A stretch of 64,000 bases of DNA from positions 62,001 through 126,000 of the forward strand of contig NZ_JBNNWS010000009.1 of assembly GCF_050281185.1 (NCBI RefSeq). Direction: 5' to 3'. The translations under genes were made by a program, and so were the position numbers. This document shows, in pieces, positions 17,442-26,196 of the stretch; position 1 is the stretch's first letter, and every line of letters starts with the position of its first letter. The notes beneath the pieces were generated by a model. It was not told the origin of the DNA and did no database searches. It was given only the letters and a program-made list of their open reading frames with translations. Origin of the DNA: Heyndrickxia sp050281185 (GTDB lineage Bacteria > Bacillota > Bacilli > Bacillales > Bacillaceae_C).

Positions 17442-18170
17442 CTACCACTTCACATATTTATCAAAAAGCTCATCGTTAAATTGATCTGCCCCATCTACAT
17501 TCGAGCTTTTAAAAACTGGAGGTTCAAAACCTTTTTTCACTAATTGCTGCAGGGTTTCAACAATGAGTGCTTGGGCTAGAAAACATCCAATTGCATCAGA
17601 TGTTGCTCCAGAATAAATATCAGTATCTAGAATACGGAATCCTGCGTCGCCAATGACAGCACCATTATCGAGTACAACATCAGCAAGTTCATATAATTTT
17701 TTTCCACTCTTATGTCTTGAGGTAACATCTTTCGAATGTTTCATGCTTGTCATGGAAATGATCTTTGTGCCAATATTACGGGACTCTATGGCCATCTCTA
17801 CTGGAACGATATTTCTCCCTGAATTTGAAACAATCATAATTACATCCTTGTTGGTTACTTGGTGCAAATTTAGATATGACTTACTTAGCCCTTCGACTCT
17901 CTCAAGGTAAGTACTTTTATTTGGACGTTCATGTAGCATTAGTTCAGGAGGTAAAATCGCTGTAACGAATGCTAGCCCGCCTGCACGATTATAGATTTCT
18001 TCTGCAATCATATGAGAGTGCCCTGAACCAAAGACATAAAATCTTCCTCCATTCATAATTGCCGCAGATATAAGGCTTGCCCCCTCAATAATTGCTTGTT
18101 CTTGCGTTTCTTGAACTTCGAACAGAATATTATTAAAAAACTTGCAGTAATCGGTAAATAATGATGTCAT
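17442..18170 (-). CDS. SIS-domain sugar isomerase-like protein (UPF0309 type)
   Basis: 242 residues from the ATG at 18170, which follows a perfect AAGGAGG; the longer frame to 18212 is rejected. The SIS phosphosugar-binding core shows YVFGSGHSHMIAEEIYNRAG near 48-67 and IMIVSNSGRN near 120-129. UPF0309-type proteins are uncharacterised SIS proteins found with amino-sugar genes. It is the second gene of a minus-strand pair after the nucleotidyltransferase and lies across a shared promoter region from a GntR regulator. A role in isomerising or sensing a phosphorylated amino sugar is inferred. Confidence 0.85.
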   Translation of the reverse strand: MTSLFTDYCKFFNNILFEVQETQEQAIIEGASLISAAIMNGGRFYVFGSGHSHMIAEEIYNRAGGLAFVTAILPPELMLHERPNKSTYLERVEGLSKSYLNLHQVTNKDVIMIVSNSGRNIVPVEMAIESRNIGTKIISMTSMKHSKDVTSRHKSGKKLYELADVVLDNGAVIGDAGFRILDTDIYSGATSDAIGCFLAQALIVETLQQLVKKGFEPPVFKSSNVDGADQFNDELFDKYVKW

Positions 18171-18271
18171 TGTTCGTTTCCTCCTTAAATAAAGATATAT
18201 AAATTTATTCATTAAAACCTATTAAACTCTTTTGGCAGTTTCGTATCTGACCGTGAAACTTTTATTTAAAT

Positions 18272-19672
18272 TTACCATCCATAACGATGAGGACCCCAGT
18301 TTTTTTCAATTATGGTTTGCTCGGCATATAGTAAAGTCTTTGAAGGTACATCTTTTTCTACTGCAACTCCAGATCCAATGATGCAATTACTGCCTACTTT
18401 AATCCCAGGCATATATAAGCTTAAAATACCTGTGCGTGTAAAATCTCCAAAGTAAACTGCATTTCCGAATTCCTCGGGAATTTCTTTACGACTGTTAACA
18501 ATTTGAGTTTGAAGCTGGTCGTCAAAACGAGTAATGCCAACAGTGACTCCCGCAGCTATATCTGTTGATTCCCCAATAATTCCGAAAACTTCACCAAAAT
18601 GAATAAAACTGACGTTATCAAAAGTAATACCTTTAAATTCTGCACAATGTCCAATCCGATTTTTATGTCCAATTACGCTGTCTGGTCCAATGCGACAAAA
18701 ATTTTCTATCCGACAATGGGAACCAATTACTACATTTCCTTCGATCACGACGCCGTTATCTAGTGTGGTATAGTCACCAATTATGGCATTTCCTTTAATT
18801 GTTACATATTTACCTATTTTCACATGTTTACCAAGACTTACATATCCTTGGATATCTGCTGTTGAATGAATTTTACACGTCTCATGTATTTCATTTTTAT
18901 CAAGTACTTTTGTCATTTCGGATATAGCTAGATGATTTGCCTGCATAAGGTGCCATGGTTTATCTATATCAATGACTCCGTTTGTTATCGGATAAGATGA
19001 AACATTGTATCCTTCTTCAATCAACCATTGTAAGCTTTGCTCTAACTCAACTTCCTGCTGTGGCATAACTCCAGTAGGTACACTTTTCATGAAGCCTGGA
19101 TTATAGTTCAGCATTCTCTTAAGTACATTAGTATTTAAAGCAAAAGCCCCCATTACTCTTTCCTGTACATAATGTGGACGAGGATGTCCAAAAATATTTT
19201 CTATACGACGATCCTCTCCAATAGCGATTCCAAACCAATCCTGAGCGTGCTCGTTTTCTATTGGCTTTGATAAGATAAGGGCATCCAAAGTGTCTGATTG
19301 AACTTGATAAGCATTAATAAAACTACTTAAACGTTCTCGGGTTATAAATAGGTCCCCATAAAAAATAAAAAGTTTGTCATCCTGAAGGTCATGCACAACC
19401 TTTTCTAAAGAGTCTGCGGTCCCTTCTGTAGTTGAAATTTCAATTATTTCAATACCTTTAATCTCGCAAAGAAGGGATTTGATCCTACGTCCCAAATAAC
19501 TTGTGGTAACAATAATTCGTTCAAAGGATAAACTCTTAAGATGATTTACTAAATGGACAATGTTTCCTTGGTTTGCTATTGGTAAAGCCGCTTTGGGCCA
19601 ATATTCATTATATGGCCACATTTTTTTCCCTTTGCCTGCAGCTAGTATAATGGCTGTTTTCACAGTAATCAC
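18272..19672 (-). CDS. Sugar-1-phosphate nucleotidyltransferase with left-handed beta-helix domain
   Basis: 466 residues. The N-terminal pyrophosphorylase domain (about 1-235) has the signature IILAAGKGKKMWP followed by W-P-K-A, and FYGDLF for metal and sugar binding. The C-terminal half (about 255-440) is built of hexapeptide repeats (for example VVIEGNVVIGSHCRIENF), as in GlmU and related bifunctional enzymes. It probably makes an NDP-sugar, perhaps with an acyl or acetyl transfer by the second domain. As the first gene of the minus-strand arm it is divergent from the GntR regulator. It differs from ordinary GlmU in context; substrate unknown. Confidence 0.82.
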   Translation of the reverse strand: MITVKTAIILAAGKGKKMWPYNEYWPKAALPIANQGNIVHLVNHLKSLSFERIIVTTSYLGRRIKSLLCEIKGIEIIEISTTEGTADSLEKVVHDLQDDKLFIFYGDLFITRERLSSFINAYQVQSDTLDALILSKPIENEHAQDWFGIAIGEDRRIENIFGHPRPHYVQERVMGAFALNTNVLKRMLNYNPGFMKSVPTGVMPQQEVELEQSLQWLIEEGYNVSSYPITNGVIDIDKPWHLMQANHLAISEMTKVLDKNEIHETCKIHSTADIQGYVSLGKHVKIGKYVTIKGNAIIGDYTTLDNGVVIEGNVVIGSHCRIENFCRIGPDSVIGHKNRIGHCAEFKGITFDNVSFIHFGEVFGIIGESTDIAAGVTVGITRFDDQLQTQIVNSRKEIPEEFGNAVYFGDFTRTGILSLYMPGIKVGSNCIIGSGVAVEKDVPSKTLLYAEQTIIEKNWGPHRYGW

Positions 19673-19753
19673 TCCATTTTTATTTAATCATTGATAATAT
19701 TAAAATAAACCATTATAAACGACTAACTTAACATATAAATACCACCTCTCATA

Positions 19754-19769
19754 ATTGGTATGTATCAAT
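19754..19769. promoter_or_regulatory. Candidate GntR operator, site 1
   Basis: ATTGGTATGTATCAAT is an imperfect palindrome located between the divergent nucleotidyltransferase and regulator genes. It matches two sites before the permease gene (20635 and 20657), giving the pattern ATTGGTnnnnACCAAT. The form resembles operators of NagR/DasR-type GntR regulators. Confidence 0.65.
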
Positions 19770-19841
19770 TTACTTTAAATAGTATGAGTTTTTGGTTATA
19801 ATGTCAATAGAGTGATTTAAAATGTGGAGGAATGAAATTAC

Positions 19842-20555
19842 ATGAGCTTAAAAAAAATACCTTTATATAAACAATTAAAACAGAAAATAATCCAGAAGAT
19901 TGAAAAGGGGGAGTTGAAACCTGGTGATGTGTTACCACCTGAGAGGGAGCTTGCGGAATTGTTTGAAATGAGTCGTGTGACCGTTAGACAAGCAATCTCA
20001 GAACTTGTTAATGAATATGTTCTCGTTCGGAGGCATGGAAGCGGAACTTATGTCGCCGAAAATAAAATTCCGCATGGAAAAAAATTAAAAAGCTTTAGTG
20101 AAGATATGAGTTTAAGAGGAATGATGCCTGGGTCTAAGATTTGTGAGAAAAATATTATTACAAACCCCTCAGCGAATATGGCTGCTGAACTAAAATCAGA
20201 GGGGAATTTGCTTATATTAAAACGTCTGCGATTAGCAGATCTCGAGCCCCTTGCGATTGAAACAAGTATGCTGCCAATTGAACGATTCCCCGGAATTGAA
20301 AATAGGAATTTTCAGAACGAGTCACTTTATAAAATTTTGGAAGATGAGTACAATATAAAAATTATAAAGGCTCAACAAAAAATAGAAGTGGGAATGCCGA
20401 CTCCTCAGGAATCAGAATTACTTCAGATAAATTACACGATACCAGTTTTTCGATTAAGACAGGTAACTTTTGATCAAAATGATACTATTATTGAAATTGC
20501 TCATTCCGTTTATAGGGGAGATAGATATGATATTGAGACGGAAATTTATCGTTAA
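19842..20555 (+). CDS. GntR/HutC-family regulator with UTRA domain
   Basis: 237 residues. A winged HTH (about 1-72; PGDVLPPERELAELFEMSRV in the recognition region) precedes a UTRA ligand-binding domain (about 95-232). UTRA regulators such as NagR/YvoA and DasR sense amino-sugar phosphates. GGAGG lies 11 bases before the ATG. It sits between a divergent nucleotidyltransferase/SIS pair and the permease-kinase-deacetylase operon, with matching operator-like palindromes in both promoter regions, so it likely controls the whole locus and itself. Confidence 0.9.
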   Translation: MSLKKIPLYKQLKQKIIQKIEKGELKPGDVLPPERELAELFEMSRVTVRQAISELVNEYVLVRRHGSGTYVAENKIPHGKKLKSFSEDMSLRGMMPGSKICEKNIITNPSANMAAELKSEGNLLILKRLRLADLEPLAIETSMLPIERFPGIENRNFQNESLYKILEDEYNIKIIKAQQKIEVGMPTPQESELLQINYTIPVFRLRQVTFDQNDTIIEIAHSVYRGDRYDIETEIYR

Positions 20556-20557
20556 TT

Positions 20558-20585
20558 ACGGATCATGTATTGATCCGTTTTTTTC
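20558..20585 (+). terminator. Terminator of the GntR gene
   Basis: ACGGATC (20558-20564) pairs with GATCCGT (20572-20578), followed by a long T tract. Confidence 0.85.
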
Positions 20586-20597
20586 TTTTTAAAATAA

Positions 20598-20672
20598 TTG
20601 ACAAAATTTTTAGATTCCTATAGAGTTTTAATAAATTGGTATTTACCTTTATTGATATTGGTTTTTACCAAA
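20598..20672 (+). promoter_or_regulatory. Promoter and two GntR operator-like sites before the permease
   Basis: A TTGACA (20598-20603) with a -10-like TAGAGT or TATAGA near 20619-20626 is followed by ATTGGTATTTACCT (from 20635) and ATTGGTTTTTACCAAA (20657-20672, TTGGT-N4-ACCAA perfect). Sites directly downstream of the -10 would block initiation when bound. Confidence 0.65.
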
Positions 20673-20691
20673 AATACGGAGGTGATTTCTT

Positions 20692-22098
20692 ATGTCAAAT
20701 CAACTAAAGAAAAATGCAATTAGTCTTCCTGGTGCGATTGCGATGTCAATTGCAATAATGGCACCAGCTGCCGGAATGATGTTTGTTCCTCAAGTTGTAG
20801 CTCAGTCGGCAGGATCATCTGTTCCCTTGGTATATATCATTGCGTTGATTGGTTCACTTTTTGTTGCTAATACCATTGTACAATTTTCTAAGCGTATATC
20901 CCATGCAGGATCTTTCTTTGCCTACAATTCTGCCGGGCTAGGTCAAACTGTAGGGTTTTTATCAGGATGGTTACTTATGAGTGGATACTTTGTTTTTTAC
21001 CCTCAGAACATTTTAGTTGCATCTTTTTTTAGTTCAAAGATTTTAACTGAACATCTTGGAATTAATATTCACTGGGGGGTATTTTCAATCTTTTTCATTT
21101 TGATTATCTGGTATTTATCAACACGGGGAATAAGTAGTTCCATGAAAGCTGATTTATATTTTGTAGGTGCGGAAATGCTAATAATCTTATTAGTGGTATT
21201 AGCTATTATTTTTCAGGGTGGAGCTGAAGGGCATACTTTTGATGTCATAACGATTAAAGGATCTCCTACTGGATGGAGTGGCATCTTTTTTGGAATGATT
21301 TTTGCCATGATGACATTCATGGGCTTTGAGTCAGCTGCTACGGTTGCAGAAGAAACCGCAAATCCTAAGAAAAACATCCCAAGGGCTATCTGGGGTTCGG
21401 TAATAGGCATGGGCCTGTTTTATATTCTAGTCACTTACGCAATGGCCATTGGATTTGGTCCTAATAACGGAGAGGAGTTTGCGCAATCTGTACTAGCTAT
21501 GGATTATTTAGCTGCAACATATGTAGGGGATTGGTTAAGAATAGCAGTTGATATCGCCGGAATTGTAAGCGCTTTTGCTATTAGCCTTGCTCTAAATAAT
21601 GCCACTGTTCGCGTAATTTATGCAATGGGTCGAGAAAATGTCCTCCCCAAGAAATTAGGAAAAACCCATGAACGATTTTCAACCCCAATTCATGCAATTA
21701 ATGCTGTTGGTATATTTGCAACTCTTATTGCATTGACTATAGGTTTTATTTTTGGTCCATATCCGATTGGATATGGAGTATTGGGGTCGTTTGCAACCTT
21801 GCCTATTTTACTTCTTTATGTTCTTGCATCCGTTTCCTTGATGCGTTTTGTTAGAAAAAATCATCCGCTTGAATTTAGCTTGTGGTCACATGGAATCGCA
21901 CCTTTAATCGGCGCTCTTGTGATGTTGTTGCCGATTTATGGTTCTATATTTCCAATACCAGCTTGGCCATATAATTTAATCTTATTGCTAGTTTTTATCT
22001 ATATCCTTGTTGGCCTTTTAATAGGATTAGTCCTTAATCGAAAAACCAAAAGTCTTTTAAACAGTGTCGGTAAAGTTATGAGTTCGGATGAATCTTAA
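20692..22098 (+). CDS. APC-superfamily amino acid/polyamine permease
   Basis: 468 residues with about 12 membrane helices. The N-terminal signature AIAMSIAIMAPAAGMMFVPQ and the conserved GFESAATVAEE segment place it with the amino acid/polyamine/organocation permeases. The ATG follows GGAGGTG. It leads an operon with a ROK kinase and a ChbG-like deacetylase. Finding an APC permease, and not a PTS or ABC sugar importer, in such a setting is unusual and may mean that the imported compound is an amino sugar or an amino-sugar conjugate; that is inference. Confidence 0.88.
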   Translation: MSNQLKKNAISLPGAIAMSIAIMAPAAGMMFVPQVVAQSAGSSVPLVYIIALIGSLFVANTIVQFSKRISHAGSFFAYNSAGLGQTVGFLSGWLLMSGYFVFYPQNILVASFFSSKILTEHLGINIHWGVFSIFFILIIWYLSTRGISSSMKADLYFVGAEMLIILLVVLAIIFQGGAEGHTFDVITIKGSPTGWSGIFFGMIFAMMTFMGFESAATVAEETANPKKNIPRAIWGSVIGMGLFYILVTYAMAIGFGPNNGEEFAQSVLAMDYLAATYVGDWLRIAVDIAGIVSAFAISLALNNATVRVIYAMGRENVLPKKLGKTHERFSTPIHAINAVGIFATLIALTIGFIFGPYPIGYGVLGSFATLPILLLYVLASVSLMRFVRKNHPLEFSLWSHGIAPLIGALVMLLPIYGSIFPIPAWPYNLILLLVFIYILVGLLIGLVLNRKTKSLLNSVGKVMSSDES

Positions 22099-22121
22099 AA
22101 TGTTTAGAAAAGGTGATATAA

Positions 22122-23108
22122 ATGACAACATTATATGGAGTAGTAGATATTGGAGGAACTAAAACATTAATAGGTATTGCTACTGAAAATAAAATTATTG
22201 AAACCCGTTATTTAAAGACAAGTGATATAAAATCCCCCGAAATGCTAATAGATATTTTAGTGGAAGAATTCGATCTATTAATAGCGCTATCAAATTATAA
22301 AGATGGCATTTTAAAATCCGTAGGTATTAGTATTCCTGGACCACTAAATAGAGAAGAAGGAATCATTCACTTCACGGGTAATCTAAATTGGTCTAATTTT
22401 CGAATTGTTGAATACCTCCAAAAGAAGATGAATCAAATACCTATAATTATTGATGATGATGCCAATGCTGCAGGGATTGGGGAAGCAGTTTACGGTGCTG
22501 GGAGGGGCTATAAGAATCAAATATATGTAACGATCAGTACTGGTATTGGAGGAGCTATTATTATAGATAGACAAATTTATCGTGGGAGTCGGGATCTCGC
22601 TGGTGAATTAGGACATATAACAGTCGTACCAGACGGCCCACCGTGTTCCTGTGGAAATTTTGGATGTCTGGAAGCATTAGCGTCTGGAACTGCAATTACA
22701 AAAAGAGGTCAACAATTATTAATTCAGGAACAATCGGTAATTTTATCTAAATTAACCGGTAAAAAAACATTAACAGCCGAAATGATCTTTGAAGCAGTAA
22801 GACAAGGAGATAAAGCTTGCTACTCGATAATCGAACAAGTTTGTAGATACTTGGGTATTGGCCTAGCTAATCTAGTTCAAATTTTCAACCCTGAAGCTAT
22901 CATTTTAGGAGGAGGTATTATGAATCAATCGAGCCTTTTGATTCCTAAAATTGAAACCGAAATGAAGCTACGTCTATTTAAAGTACAACAAGGGCGTGTA
23001 AATATTGAAATAGCTTCTCTTAATGGACAAAGTGGTTTATGGGGAGCTTTGCATCTTGCTAAAAATCATAATACCGCTATAGAGGTAGAGCAAACATGTC
23101 GTATTTAA
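22122..23108 (+). CDS. ROK-family sugar kinase
   Basis: 328 residues. N-terminal ATP-binding VVDIGGTKTLIGIA (about 6-19), the catalytic aspartate in IIIDDDANAAGIGE, and the ROK zinc motif CSCGNFGCLE are all present, so this is a kinase and not a ROK repressor (no HTH). It probably phosphorylates glucose, GlcNAc or a related amino sugar. It lies 23 bases after the permease and overlaps the deacetylase gene by 13 bases, showing tight co-expression. Confidence 0.92.
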   Translation: MTTLYGVVDIGGTKTLIGIATENKIIETRYLKTSDIKSPEMLIDILVEEFDLLIALSNYKDGILKSVGISIPGPLNREEGIIHFTGNLNWSNFRIVEYLQKKMNQIPIIIDDDANAAGIGEAVYGAGRGYKNQIYVTISTGIGGAIIIDRQIYRGSRDLAGELGHITVVPDGPPCSCGNFGCLEALASGTAITKRGQQLLIQEQSVILSKLTGKKTLTAEMIFEAVRQGDKACYSIIEQVCRYLGIGLANLVQIFNPEAIILGGGIMNQSSLLIPKIETEMKLRLFKVQQGRVNIEIASLNGQSGLWGALHLAKNHNTAIEVEQTCRI

Positions 23109-23842
23109 TCATTAATGCAGATGACTTTGGTCTTTCAAGAGGAGTAAATTATGGGATTATTGAATCCCATAAAAACGGGATTGTAACATCAACAACATTG
23201 ATGGTTAACATGCCTGCTGCTGAACATGCTGTAAATCTAGTAAAAAATTGCCCTTCTTTAGGAGTTGGTGTTCACTTAAACCTTACCGCTGGTAAACCTA
23301 TTCATACCAATGTTCCATCATTAATTAATGATAGGGGATATTTTCATCATAATAGAGATCTTTTAAAAAAAGGGAATTGGATGGATTTAGAAAAAGAACT
23401 TAGGGCACAGATAGAGTATTTTTATACACTCGGATTAGAACCAACACACATAGATACACATCACAATATACACGCAAATGAACCGATTTCTTCTATTGTT
23501 GAAAGTATTTCTAAAGAGTATGTGCTACCAGTTCGTCAACTAACAAATACAAATAAATCAAAACAAATACCTGAGTTTTGTTCTGATTTTCATAAAGATA
23601 ATGCGACATATGAAACACTAGTTAGTATCTTCAAACGTGTTCAAAAAAGTCCAATAGAAATGATGTGTCATCCAGGTTTTATAGATGAAACACTATTAAA
23701 TCTTAGTTCATATAATCTTCCACGAATCCGAGAATTATCTATACTAATAGATAACAAGACAAAAGAAGCAGTTAATAAATACGATATTCAGTTAAAATGC
23801 TATAAGACATTTTGTCCATCATCATTTATGGATTTACGTTGA
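23096..23842 (+). CDS. Carbohydrate deacetylase, ChbG/YdjC family
   Basis: 248 residues. The metal-binding motifs of the YdjC fold are visible: NADDFGLSRG near 7-16, HLNLTAGKP near 62-70, HIDTHHNIHAN near 120-130 and MCHPGF near 193-198. ChbG removes one acetyl group from N-acetylated chito-oligosaccharides (often as phosphates) in other bacteria. It is translationally coupled to the upstream kinase. In this locus it could deacetylate the imported or phosphorylated amino sugar. The family call is firm, the substrate not. Confidence 0.9.
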   Translation: MSYLIINADDFGLSRGVNYGIIESHKNGIVTSTTLMVNMPAAEHAVNLVKNCPSLGVGVHLNLTAGKPIHTNVPSLINDRGYFHHNRDLLKKGNWMDLEKELRAQIEYFYTLGLEPTHIDTHHNIHANEPISSIVESISKEYVLPVRQLTNTNKSKQIPEFCSDFHKDNATYETLVSIFKRVQKSPIEMMCHPGFIDETLLNLSSYNLPRIRELSILIDNKTKEAVNKYDIQLKCYKTFCPSSFMDLR

Positions 23843-24000
23843 TCTTTTTGAATACTAGTTTAGTGATCGGAAAATCACAGGCTTAGCTTAATTTTGATAA
23901 TTAATTTCTCTAAAAAAATTAAACTTATGTTCAATAAACTACCCCTTCTTATATGCCGTCCTTTGTGATGGCTCTTTTCATATCGAAATTTGCTTAACAT

Positions 24001-24306
24001 GATAACGAAGGGATAGGTATTAAACCAAAAGGAAAGCACATATTTGGACTAGTAAAGGTTGGAGAACGAGGACAAATTGTGATTCCTAAAAAATCTAGAG
24101 AGATATTTAATATTGGCCCAGGAGACAGTTTGTTGGTTCTAGGAGATGAGTCCCAGGGAATTGCGATTGTCAAAAACGAGGTTTTACCGATGAAACGCTA
24201 TGCTCAACCGGAAGAGATTGCAAATCTTGTTTTGTTTTTAGCTTCGGAAAATGCTTCTTTCATCACAGGAAGCCAATATGTGATTGACGGTGGAATTCTG
24301 GCATAA
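24001..24306 (+). pseudogene. Chimeric remnant: AbrB-domain copy fused in frame to an SDR C-terminus
   Basis: Bases 24001-24185 closely copy 27673-27857, the AbrB part of the Xre-AbrB regulator (shared GERGQIVIPKK). At about 24186 the similarity ends abruptly and the frame continues into a short-chain dehydrogenase tail (QPEEIANLVLFLASENASF, then G-S-Q-Y-V-I-D-G-G). An ATG at 24079 would give a 75-residue product, but there is no HTH, no NAD-binding part and no ribosome binding site. It looks like a junction of two gene fragments that happens to be in frame. Confidence 0.75.
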
Positions 24307-24338
24307 GATCATGTGAAACAGAAATTGATATGGTGATT

Positions 24339-24370
24339 AAGGGGGATATTTCGAAATCCCCCCTTGTTTG
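24339..24370 (+). terminator. Terminator downstream of the chimeric remnant
   Basis: AAGGGGGAT (24339-24347) pairs with ATCCCCCCTT (24356-24365), then TGTTTG. It may be inherited from the lost SDR gene. Confidence 0.65.
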
Positions 24371-24540
24371 AAGTCAATCAAAAGTACAACGAAGAATGAA
24401 TAATTTCTAAGGAGTGGGTGGTTCAATAATTTAAAATACATCTTTTGAAATAAAAAGAGAGAAATGTTCGCAGCTTATTTCCAAACATCTTTTTTTTATG
24501 TATTTTGTCATAATATTTTTAGAAAATTGATGGATTTTTC

Positions 24541-24648
24541 AAACCATCCGTAATAACGACTGTAATTCCTTTTTTAACAGCTTGCTGGATTAATTGATTT
24601 GTTCGATCTTTCACAATCGGATTGAGCTTAGTTGGCATAGTAATTGAA
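24541..24648 (-). pseudogene. Fragment copied from the cwlK-like gene
   Basis: About 108 bases match 14594-14703 (for example AACCATCCGTAATAACGAC) with scattered substitutions, in the same orientation. They correspond to the segment of CwlK from about ITIPTELNP to VVITDGF. No start, catalytic motifs or stop are retained, so it cannot be functional. Confidence 0.8.
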
Positions 24649-24719
24649 AACAGTCCACAATTTTTACAGTATTTAAATTAAACTAATATACTCCTATTTT
24701 ATCGTATTGGTCAGACATA

Positions 24720-25379
24720 TTATAAATAATCCAAACTCTTAAACATTAGGATGAATCCAACAATGCACATAATCCATGAAAGTGCTGACCCTCCATAATT
24801 AGAAGTTTTCATATGAAGTTTTTGAAGTGGCTTTGTAATCCATTTTCTAAATAGGAGATAGCAGGTAAACAGTAATAGAGAAGGCAGTATCATGATAAAG
24901 TTATATGCTGCTAAAATCGAACTCCATTCAAACCATGTTAGCTTTGAGTTAATCATTAAACCTATTGATGCGAAATATGGAAATGCAGTACCTGCTTCAA
25001 TTAGAAATGTAATAAATCCTAGTGTCAGAATAGAAAGAATGCTTCTTGAGTTTAGAACAGGTAATTTTGATTTTTTTTTCTTATTTTGAACAAAAAAACT
25101 GGCAATAAATAATATCCCGCCTATTATAAATATAAACCAACTAACTACACGGTTTTGGAATATTTTTGAAATAGTCTCAAGTAAAAAACTTAACCCTAGC
25201 ATGAGGGATACTCCAATTAAAAAGTACAGTAAAGCGACAGTCAATAAATATATTAAAATATACTTTGTAAGTTTTTCTTTTTCTGTTAGGAGTAGGTATA
25301 CTGTTACGCCAATTGTTGTAGGACTTAATGTGTCCAAAAGAGCTAATCCTCCTATTAGGAGAAGTAGTTCTATACTCAT
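24720..25379 (-). CDS. GAP-family (LysE-like) membrane exporter
   Basis: 219 residues with six predicted membrane helices: N-terminal IGGLALLDTLSPTTIGVTVY, then a central basic loop near 103-108 (KKKKSK) and further helices. This matches the GAP/Sap family related to LysE exporters. It overlaps the upstream MerR gene by four bases (ATGA), so the regulator and the exporter are translationally coupled. The substrate is unknown; regulation by the adjacent MerR protein is likely. Confidence 0.78.
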   Translation of the reverse strand: MSIELLLLIGGLALLDTLSPTTIGVTVYLLLTEKEKLTKYILIYLLTVALLYFLIGVSLMLGLSFLLETISKIFQNRVVSWFIFIIGGILFIASFFVQNKKKKSKLPVLNSRSILSILTLGFITFLIEAGTAFPYFASIGLMINSKLTWFEWSSILAAYNFIMILPSLLLFTCYLLFRKWITKPLQKLHMKTSNYGGSALSWIMCIVGFILMFKSLDYL

Positions 25380-26134
25380 TTAATTTCCTCCTTACCTAAT
25401 CTATCCAAATAAATGGCATATGCATCGTCCATAAATTTAAGTAAATCTTCATCTATCGGATAAAAGCTTAATTTTTCTGATTGCTGTGGCGATTTCCTTA
25501 TCTCCCACAGCTTATCTAAAAATTCATCCTCACCTTCAAAATCTTCTAAACGTTTTTCCTCCATTCTTCTAATAATATTTTGCACTCTATGTGATTCAGG
25601 ACCATCCTTCATAAAACGTTTCAATTGTCCAATTAGTCCAATCCATTCAAGTGAATTAGAGTTTTCACTTGTCATTTTAGGCAGCTTTTCTAAAAGTTTT
25701 TTTTCCTTTTCGTCAAATATGGATTCACGATAAGACTGTTGTATTTCTTTATCTTTAACAGAAAGCTGCATGATCTTTTTAATTGCGTTCCAGTTATCTT
25801 CACCTTCAATGGCAATGCCATGAATGATTTCTTTTAATGACAGCTCTATTTTCTTTAATCTTCTTTGTTCTTTTAATACAAAAGATAATTGACCCTTTAA
25901 ACCTTCTGACCAATCCCAATCACTGTTAGTGAGCATGTTATCAATTTCATTTAATGAAAAACCAATTTTTTTGAAAAACTGTATTTGCTGCAACTTTTTT
26001 ATTTCGTTAATTGTATAAAGTCGATGCCCTCCCTGCGTTTTAGAAGCAGGTTGTAATAGGCCAATTTTATCGTAGTAGCGTAGTGTTCTTACTGTAACAC
26101 CTGTTATTTCTCTTACTTTATTGATATGTATCAA
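25376..26134 (-). CDS. MerR-family regulator with long effector region
   Basis: 252 residues. The N-terminal winged HTH (about 1-70) includes TGVTVRTLRYYDKIGLLQP and GGHRLYT, typical of MerR proteins, followed by the dimerisation helix (about 75-115) and an all-helical C-terminal region resembling the TipA-S type of drug-binding domain. It precedes and overlaps the GAP exporter gene, an arrangement common to ligand-induced export modules. The TipA-S assignment is tentative; the MerR call is firm. Confidence 0.9.
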   Translation of the reverse strand: MIHINKVREITGVTVRTLRYYDKIGLLQPASKTQGGHRLYTINEIKKLQQIQFFKKIGFSLNEIDNMLTNSDWDWSEGLKGQLSFVLKEQRRLKKIELSLKEIIHGIAIEGEDNWNAIKKIMQLSVKDKEIQQSYRESIFDEKEKKLLEKLPKMTSENSNSLEWIGLIGQLKRFMKDGPESHRVQNIIRRMEEKRLEDFEGEDEFLDKLWEIRKSPQQSEKLSFYPIDEDLLKFMDDAYAIYLDRLGKEEIK

Positions 26135-26196
26135 CTAAAAGCACCTACTTCCTTCTTGTTAAAGTCTTTTTGAAAATAACAAAAATTTTAATTGTA

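Noticed and set aside
23843..24000. Attachment site or integrase remnant near the fragment cluster
   Set aside because: No integrase-like residues or matching flanking repeats could be seen.
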